From Isoetes taiwanensis (taxonomy: Eukaryota; Streptophyta; Lycopodiopsida; Isoetales; Isoetaceae): DNA of 64,000 nucleotides. The notes beneath the pieces are model-generated. The model saw only the letters and a program-made list of their open reading frames with translations, had not been told where the DNA came from and searched no databases. The position numbers and the translations under genes are program-made. The DNA is taken from NCBI GenBank assembly GCA_021234155.1, contig JAJEKV010000010.1, forward strand, positions 10,086,406 through 10,150,405. The letters are read 5' to 3'. This document shows positions 56,647-64,000 of the stretch, piece after piece; the first letter of the stretch is position 1, and each line of letters begins with the position of its first letter.

Positions 56647-57470
56647 ACCACATCGCCAACATTTTCAAACCGCAGTATGCCAACATGTTCAAACCCCTCA
56701 ACGATCTTTTTGAACGATTCGCCACCAACTTTGGGCGATCCGAAGGTGAAGGCACTGACTGGGATGTTTTTCTGCAGTGCAAAATTGTTTCCAATGTCAC
56801 AGGCAGCCAGTGCTGTAAGAGCACCACCCAGGCTATGTCCGGCTATTGTGATTTTCACATTCTTATCCTTAGGAGTGTCAGCAAGGATGACAGTAAGCTC
56901 ATCGATTACCTGATCTCTCAGGGATTTATTCCCAAACGGATTACTCGGATCCTTTGATGAATACATGCTATTGAATCCTGAATGCACATCGCACGGTTCC
57001 TGGACAAAGGGAAATTGTGTTTTTCTAGAGTCTAAGTCTTTCCACCACTCACCTTTCGTCATCGTGCCCCGGAACACCACTACTATGTTACGCTGCTTTT
57101 GCACAGAATCATCGATTGCGACTGATTTTGCTGGTGCAACTGAGTAGACCAACTTTTTGGAGCTTGCGAAAAACTGAGTAGCCAGGCTCTACAGAGTCAT
57201 AGACGGACTCCACCAATTGGCCCTTGCTAATTATCTCCTCCTTAGATACAGGCACGGGCACAGGCACATCCATTACATTTACACCAATACTAACGACTGC
57301 TAATGAAGGCGCATGCATATCCATTACACCAATAAGAAGAGGATGGCCTAGTTATGTTAGCTAAGTATCCTGCTTCGACATTTATAGTAGACAATTCACA
57401 CGAACTGATCATGATCATGGCAACTTCCGGATTGATTATAATCTTGACAGTAAGCAAGCTGGCCCCTCCA

Positions 57471-57855
57471 AGCTGGAATAACATAAGTCACGTCTAGGCA
57501 AAACAAGTCTCAGGATGGGGTCATTCTCAGGATGGGGTCTTCAGAACGTGTTAGATTAGCCATAGTCAAGTCAAAATTGGCACAAGTCTTCCGCACAAAG
57601 ACAAGCTGGAATAATATAAGTCACGTCTAGGCAAAACAAGTCTCAGGATGGGGTCATTCTCAGGATGGGGTCTTGAGAACGTGTTAGATTAGCCATAGTC
57701 AAGTCAAAATTGGCACAAGTCTTCCGCACAAAGACAAGCTGGAATAATATAAGTCACGTCTAGGCAAAACAAGTCTCAGGATGGGGTCATTCTCAGGATG
57801 GGGTCTTCAGAACGTGTTAGATTAGCCATAGTCAAGCCAAAAATTGGCATAGTCT
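57471..57855. repeat. 133-bp tandem repeat, ~2.9 copies
   Basis: Units begin AGCTGGAATAA at 57471, 57604 and 57737 and contain CAGGATGGGGTC twice each. The copies differ at only a few bases. The array lies 5' of the lipase gene, beyond its first ATG. Confidence 0.95.
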
Positions 57856-57984
57856 AACAGCAATTTGAAGGCCATGTCCGGACACATGTCTATTATATTC
57901 TATTCTTTCACATGCTTGATCTTGAGGTTACAAGTTTTGAAGGTGGAAACATGGAATTGAATGGGGCACTCATAGACTTCGGTA

Positions 57985-59080
57985 ATCAAAATTTAATTAT
58001 CCCCTCAGATATTCTTTAATTTGTTTCTTCATGGAAAATGCTTATTGATAATGCCCCATTCATAACATTGGCTTCTAGGCCTCTATAATTGAAGGGACCC
58101 GACTAACACAGTAGTAGATCTTCTCGTGACATTCAATTTATTATTGGATTCTTAGCCCTCTATAATTGACATAGCCCCACTACATTGTTGCGCAATGTGT
58201 TTATTGAGACCACGTAGAATAAGTGTGCAAAATCGATTACTTGGTTTTTATCCATGCCCCAAACAGGTATTTACCCAACCTAAAATTCCGGCATATTTCA
58301 CAGTCTGAATTTGGACTTTTATTGGCTCCTATTCTCAATTCCATTTAATACCTGAAACATCCAGATATCTCTACAAAGTCTTGAACGAATTATATCTATA
58401 TTACAAAGCCTTACTAGCTAAAGAGATTAGCTTGTTATGAGTTCACATGGAAGCACATATAGGTGGTTGCCCACAATAGGTTCAAAAGTTTGGACCCCTC
58501 ACACATTATATGCGTAGGGCTCTATGACGAAGTAAAATTCCTTTGATTCAACCTAACTTACTTACCCCTTTAGATACTCTTTGATGGATTGTCTTCATGA
58601 AGAACATGCTTATTGATGTAGTGTGAATGCCCCATTCATAAGGTTGGCTTTTAGGCCTCTATAATTGAAGGGACCCGACTAACACAGTAGTAGGTCTTCT
58701 CATGACATTCAAACTAAGATTGGATTCTTAGGGCTCTATAATTGAGTTAGACCGACTACTTGTTGCAGGCCTTGTCCTGCAACTGGGTTATGTTTTTATT
58801 GAGACCACGCGGAATAAGTATATAAAATGGATTACTTGATATTCACATGGCACATTCCACAGTTTGAATTGAGGCTCGCTCCTATTCAGGTCTCAATTTC
58901 AAATAGTACCTAAAACAACCAGATATCTCTGCAAAATCTTGAATAAATTATATTTATATAACAAAGTCTTACTAGCTAAAGAAACAAGCTTGTCATATGT
59001 TATTATCGAGTTCACATAGAAGCACATATAGGTGGTTTCAATTGTATTTATGGTAGGCAAGCAAACGCTACAAAAGCCAA
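57985..59080. repeat. ~590-bp tandem duplication
   Basis: 57985-58490 and 58573-59080 share GGCCTCTATAATTGAAGGGA, CCCGACTAACACAGTAGTAG and later AGATATCTCT, CTTACTAGCTAAAGA and AAGCACATATAGGTGG. They are diverged and have no ORF of note. Confidence 0.8.
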
Positions 59081-59508
59081 AAGCAATCAACAGGCGGTCA
59101 CCATTTTTGTCAATTGTTACCCTACTGGAGGTTTAAAAGTTTGGATATGTGTTAGAGTATATGCATAGGGCTATGTAAGGAACTCATATGTTATTGTTGT
59201 AAAAATGACTTTGAAGGTTGGAAATTACTAGAAGCTTCGTATCACAATACTTACAAGGGTACTAGCATGTGAGGTTTGGTGCATACCACATCCATGCATG
59301 CCCATGGCTGTCCACCCTAATCCCATTTGTTCATTGAAAAGGGAAGGGGTCAAGATGTGGCCATGTCATGGGGGGACATCCATAGGTCATGGATGTAGTC
59401 ATGCATGGGCATGCACTATACATATGGGTCATCGGATCAAAGGGGAGGGCAAGATCTTGGCCGTCAAATGTGGCTTGGAAGTTGCACATGAGGCACAATT
59501 AGGGCACT
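59081..59508. other. no recognisable gene; left flank of the TIR element
   Basis: 59440-59495 (GATCAAAGGGGAGGGCAAGA and TCTTGGCC) resembles 63072-63125 in direct orientation, so similar sequence flanks both sides of the TIR element. Confidence 0.45.
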
Positions 59509-60344
59509 TAACAAGGTTTAAAATGAAACGCACTTATTTAAGAAGTGCGTTTGAAAGATTCCCTCAAGAATGTTGGAATCTTTTAAAAAGAGCAAAAAAT
59601 AGAGGCATTCAAGTTTCTTGGATAAGATTTTTGCAAAGTCGTCATGAAAATAGCACTTTTGAAGAAAAATAATCTAAAAGCATAGGACCAAAAAAAAAAG
59701 GCCGTTTAGGGGGGTACAACTAACATTTCATGACAGCCATAGAATTTCCATTGCCAAAATACATGCAATTGAAGTAGGCTATGTTGCAAAATGTGCATGA
59801 ATACTCTCACGGTAGCAATATGAAGACAGAAGGAGAAGTTGCCACCAATGTACTAAAAAGAATTGATTAAAGTACTTGCTCAAGAACACATCATTTAGCA
59901 GCAAATAAATTCTTTAACATTTTTAACAGAGAAGGAAGCATTCAAATTAAGTAATCATATTAAATAGTATTACAAAAAATTGTTACACAGCACCTTTTGT
60001 ACAAGGTCCTTAAAATAATAGGGCATGCCATAACCAATTTGCAGAGAAGCTCCGATTAAGAAATAGTCAGGTGCCGCGGTATAAATTTATACCGACAGGT
60101 TGAAATGGAAACCCGTCGGTATAAATTTATACCAGGTGGTGCGTCCACCCAGTCCAAAGAACTCTCATCACCTTGAGATTTTGACTTATACCTCTGATTC
60201 AATGGCAACTTCAAAGAAACTCAAGTCAACAAACTCAACCTCTTCATTGTGTTTTCCCCGTGATCTTTCTTGATGGGAGGTTGGATTTATGTAAACGTTT
60301 CCTTGATATCTTTAACATCGTTCTTGGCACCCAGTTCTTCATTT

Positions 60345-60416
60345 CCGTTTGAAAATGACTCGCAAGAACTTATTATGGTTCCGTTTGAAAATGACTCGCA
60401 AGAACTTATTATGGTT
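60345..60416. repeat. 36-bp perfect tandem duplication
   Basis: CCGTTTGAAAATGACTCGCA and the following 16 bases occur twice without a gap. It is in frame with an ORF (FENDSQELIMV twice), but coding status is doubtful. Confidence 0.9.
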
Positions 60417-61536
60417 CTGCTAAAGCTTATTTTGTCGCAATCTATACCAACAGACACTACATTGCGTCCTTGCCTAAGAATAAGCGGATGTAGTGCCAAG
60501 CCCAATCCTAAAAAAAAAAAAATATCTCAAACCCGGAAAAATCGTCTCGAGATGTTATGTGCCTCTCTTTGCTTCACAGGATGTATATATGACATATCTA
60601 TGCAATCTTTGGGTTGACACAGTTTAAATCTTGTGGCAACTCAATCAAAGGTCTAACCTGGACCTTTGAGATTTTCATGCATGCAACTGCCATAGTAAAT
60701 TACCTGAGCCCCTGAATTTACACATCTCTACTAGCTTCTACCTATTTCAAATGTAAAATGGTATTCAAATTTTGTAATATATCAACAACATTGTCAAGAC
60801 AAGTATATCCTGATGCAAACTTAAGCTTTCCTTTCATAAATGAGATTGAAAAATAAACATCCCAAATATAAACATCCCAAATGTGATGGTCAAACCGATG
60901 GGTTTACACCGCGGATGACCAACCAGAGGTCTAACTTCAAGGCTATCACGCGGCCACACACTTTATCTTTCAACCTAATAAACTTTCAATTAGTAAAATT
61001 TAATCTTGGTAATAATGTTGAACTGCCAATCTTACTGAGTAAAGTAGTCTACATTTAACAATGGATAAACTAGAATCAGACTTAGTGTTAAATTCAGAGT
61101 GGAGAGTCAAGAAGATAGACAAAAAGCGAGTCATAGTACTCCATACTCCAATTTAATGAGTCTCCACAAGCAATTTTTAAACTAATACCAAGTAATTTCA
61201 ACTGGATAAATCCTTGAATTTCTGGCACATTTCCAACCTCTAGTCTCTCTAATCCATCCAACAACCTTCATTTGCGCCTGTGTGATGACTGCAACTAAGA
61301 TCTGCACCTAATATCTGTGCCCGTGTGATATATGCAGAAAGAAACAAGCTTCAAATGGAGTAATCTACCCAAAAACTGGCAACAAAATGAACACTACAGT
61401 TTTACAGTTTCAGCCTTTGCTCCATGAACTAGTGTAAGGGAACATAAAATTACCTTGTCTTGAGGCCAACAGCGAAAGAACAAACTGCCTTCTGTTCATT
61501 CTGTATCATTCGAGCTTCTGTATCATGCGAGCTTCG

Positions 61537-61651
61537 GCAGTTCAGGATCTTCCACAACAGGTGATTCTACATCTGCTAAACAGTTCAGGATTCGGCAGTT
61601 TAGGTGATTTGGCAGTTCAGGATCTTCCACAACAGGTGATTCTACATCTGC
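61537..61651. repeat. 74-bp-spaced direct repeat
   Basis: GGCAGTTCAGGATCTTCCAC, with ACAACAGGTGATTCTACATC, occurs at 61537 and at 61611, with a partial copy (GGCAGTTTAGGTGATT) between. Confidence 0.85.
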
Positions 61652-63060
61652 CACACCCTAAGAAATACATTCAGGAAGAAACTCGGGCATGAAGAACCTC
61701 AGCCACGAAGAAGCCACGAAAAGCTTGGACGAAGATGCTGGGCCGATTAAAACCCTAAAAAAAAAAACAAAAAAATCTTCTTCAAAGCTTCTTCAGACTA
61801 AGAAACAAACCTTCTGCATCACTAAGAAACTGATGCCGCACCAATAAAACACCTAAATCATTCGATTATCACAACCCTAAAGCTTTCCCAACACACAGTT
61901 TTCCTAGCCTCGGTATAAATTTATACCGTCAAAAGCATCTGCCATGTTTTAGCCAGGCAAAAATCATGTTATATCCATGAAAGGTCAAGTTATAACCATA
62001 AATAAAATTCCGTTTACAAGAAATTTCTTGTGTTATTGAATTTATAAGGAAATGTTTTTCAAGATAATGTATTGAATTTAAAAGGAAATGTTTTTCAAGA
62101 GATCTCATGGTATAAATTTATACCGTGACTTCCTTTTTAAAAAAATTTCTAAGATAAATTTATATACTTGCTCTCAAAGATTTTCATGTGGGGAGACGGT
62201 ATAAACTTATACCGCTTTGAGCTCATCGCGGTATAAATTTATACCACTCGAGTTCTTTCCCCGTGGTAACGCTTGAGTCAATGTGGTAGAAATTTGAGCT
62301 CACATGGTATAAATTTATACCGTTTTGATAAATTCGTTGTATTGTTTGAACTCACCCTAGATAAATTTATACCGCCCCAATAACGTGGGGAACATTAAAG
62401 CTTTTGAACTAACACTAAAAAACACCTTTTATGAAACAACCATGTTGTATGATTACCCGCCATGTTGTATGATTACATTTTGGAGCAACTCTAAGGCTGA
62501 AGCTAACAAGTTGCATGTTGTGACTCAAACGATCATCGAGGTTAGCATGCGGGTTCTTGGTTTCATTGGTAGACAATGCCGAGGAACGATACTCATTGGC
62601 GAGAGGACACGAATAGCTCTAGTGACCATGGTCTCAACATGTCGACGACAACATGCATTCAATTAGCCATAGTGTAACTTTGTTCAAAATGAAAAATCTA
62701 CACATTTTTTACAATTTTGTTAAAAAATTTGTAGTGATTTCAAAAACTTTAAATGCAGTGCCTTTTTGTCGCTCTAATGCACTTGATGTTTTATTCAATG
62801 TCTATTTTTTTTTAGTCTCTGAAATTGCTACTATTTTTCATGCTAAACTACGGGGCTAAAAAGGGGTACCAAACAATTTTGCATGGAAGTTAAGTTGAAT
62901 TAGCCCCTCAAAAATAGTACCTAAAATATTCAAATTGTCACACTTGTCACAAATTTACCTCGAAAAAGGACCTTTTTGAGGGAATTTTAGGGAATCTTTC
63001 AAAGATTCCTTTTAAAGTGCGTTTGGAGCAAATAAGTGCGTTTCATTTTAAACTTTGTTA

Positions 63061-63493
63061 CTTGATATTAGCCATTGATTCGATCAAGGAGGGCAGAATC
63101 TTGGCCATTGATTCTTAATTGAAAGCTGCACACAAATATGAAAATGATCTCAATTATATGATCTTTCTTTGTATGATCTCAATTGTACTTCCAATTATTT
63201 TCTATTCTTCAACTGGATAAGTATACCTTGAATAATTGGTGTTGCTTTCTTTGAGTTCTTTCACATATTTGAAGAGGTATACATCACATGCATGGATAAA
63301 TTTCATAGAATGCATGCTTCATTTAGAGCATGCATTTAATGGTAATTGTTTTTATTCGTCATTTGATGAGTTGTCACATTGGCTCTGTGAACTTAGAGCA
63401 CATCTGAATGTTTAATTAATGAAGTTTGGTGAACTATGCACATACAAGCACAAAAAATGATATTTTATACATCCAAATATTCTTAGATTAAAA
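63061..63493. other. no recognisable gene
   Basis: AT-rich sequence between the TIR element and the last Helitron terminus. 63072-63125 is similar to 59440-59495. Confidence 0.5.
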
Positions 63494-63521
63494 CTAGTTA
63501 TGGTGCCTAGCGTTGCTGGGC
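63494..63521 (-). mobile_element. Helitron H4 3' terminus
   Basis: On the minus strand GCCCAGC-AAC-GCTAGGC (63505-63521; one G.T pair) is followed by ACCATAA and CTAG at 63497-63494, then T. It has the same terminal ~30 bases as H2. The element extends rightward beyond the window. Confidence 0.8.
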
Positions 63522-64000
63522 ATAAGTTAGAAACTTGTAAATTTTTTCGCTACTATATTCGTCATATTGATGTAGACAACTATTCTATGATACATATTTC
63601 CACACCTTAGAATTTCATCATGTGCTTTCCGAACATAGCAGTCTTATATGAAAGGGGCAAATGAAGATCCATTAGGACATGGCACTACCATGAGATATTG
63701 ATCCTACGTCTTTTTGATTATATGACACGTTACAATTACAATACATTATGAAGGTCATATTAAACATCTAACAATTCCATTGCTTATCTAAACTATATAA
63801 TTGCTATAGGCAAGATGCTTTAAGAATATTATCTTATATTCGTTCTCCTATAGGTGACACCTGTTATAAGTTTGTCCGGGGGAAAAAATCTGGAAGATTA
63901 AAAAAAGTGCTTAAAAATTTTGGAAAAAGACGCGTTGCAAGGGGGACGTAGTCCAAATCCGTTGCTAGGGTTAATTCGAAGCTGCTTTCAGCCTTGCATC

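Larger units (their letters stand above)
51540..57324 (-). pseudogene. class-3 lipase (phospholipase A1-II-like), split by a copia element
   Basis: From 57324 on the minus strand: N-terminus with GQLVESVYDSV, a frameshift near 57190, then KLVYSVAPAKSV, VVVFRGT, DLDSRKTQF, the nucleophile elbow ITIAGHSLGGALT (near 56850) and VSAFTFGSPKVGG with a later FENVGDVV (catalytic Ser in GHSLG, Asp in the SPKVG region). The frame then resumes on the far side of the copia element at 51904: PLLPPEFLGYVAVGTL, YHNKHDLELYMHG (the catalytic-His region) to a stop at 51731. A further C-terminal exon (LDVPYDMLNQDL, SIPAHKYYQANQGGF) is likely at about 51650-51540. Such lipases hydrolyse acyl esters of glycerolipids. 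Without the insertion and the one frameshift the gene would look functional. Confidence 0.88.
60077..62374. repeat. cluster of GGTATAAATTTATACC palindromes
   Basis: Perfect 16-18-bp palindromes at 60077-60094, 60118-60133, 61911-61928, 62109-62124, 62230-62245 and 62306-62321; one with a single central change at 62197-62214 (CGGTATAAACTTATACCG); half-sites or degenerate copies near 62151-62169, 62283 and 62359-62374. The surrounding sequence differs, so these are repeated motifs and not a tandem array. They could be binding sites for a dimeric protein or two-way TATA-like elements. Confidence 0.9.
59509..63060. mobile_element. non-autonomous TIR element with internal palindromes
   Basis: 31-bp inverted repeats, 30 of 31 matching: 59509-59539 (TAACAAGGTTTAAAATG, then AAACGCACTTATTT) and 63030-63060. 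On the left, AAACGCACTT and AAGTGCGTTT form a 10-bp-arm hairpin; on the right the same motif is in direct orientation. GAAAGATTCCC follows inside at both ends. No clear TSD and no transposase is present. Interior ORFs are short and unrecognised. Confidence 0.65.

Noticed and set aside
57471-57855. CRISPR-like array
   Set aside because: Contiguous 133-bp units without unique spacers in a plant genome.
60270-60617. 115-codon ORF as a gene
   Set aside because: It rests on a 36-bp duplication, has no recognisable motif and lies in a TIR element.

Overview
This window is nuclear DNA of a land plant, probably a seed-free one (fern, lycophyte or bryophyte) with a large repeat-rich genome. The evidence is spliced exons with GT-AG borders, a plant-type PP2C/cyclic-nucleotide-binding fusion gene, an epsin ENTH exon, plant-type Ty3/gypsy and Ty1/copia elements, Helitrons, and a TPR-CHAT protein of a kind scarce in flowering plants. 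The lineage is an inference. No host gene here is clearly intact: nearly every coding region carries one-base frameshifts or an insertion.

Layout. 0-3.5 kb: broken TPR-CHAT peptidase-like gene. 3.8-8.4 kb: LINE tail, a Helitron terminus and ~670-bp tandem repeats. 8.4-16.5 kb: PP2C/CNBD gene, decayed and split in one exon by a 5.4-kb TIR transposon (10575-15972, TSD TGTA) that carries a DDE-type transposase and, on the opposite strand, a coiled-coil/RING-like protein. 16.9-18 kb: local duplication and a CACTA-type terminus with repeated TGACTA motifs. 18.7-38.98 kb: three copies of a repeat (A, B, C) interrupted by Helitrons, LINE scraps and exon-like fragments. Helitron 19364-23010 and Helitron 34420-38714 can be bounded to the base because uninterrupted copies of the same repeat lie in the window. 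A second gene related to the RING partner protein lies at 23.3-26.9 kb. 38985-50088: Ty3/gypsy element with TSD CACAT and 2.44-kb LTRs. 50.1-51.2 kb: an unrecognised coiled-coil ORF and a strong hairpin followed by CTAG. 51.5-57.3 kb: a class-3 lipase gene (minus strand) split by a very young Ty1/copia element (51905-56646, TSD ACCAC, LTRs identical by eye). 57.4-64 kb: 133-bp tandem repeats, a ~590-bp duplication, a TIR element (59509-63060) holding a cluster of perfect GGTATAAATTTATACC palindromes, and a last Helitron terminus.

The window is a record of nested insertions. The most interesting leads are the transposase/RING gene pair and its relative elsewhere in the window, the Helitron family with a compensatory base-pair change in its terminal hairpin, the copia element with a half-tRNA-iMet-type primer site and an ATGA gag/pol overlap, and the unexplained palindrome cluster. 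All comparisons were made by eye; no search or alignment program was run.
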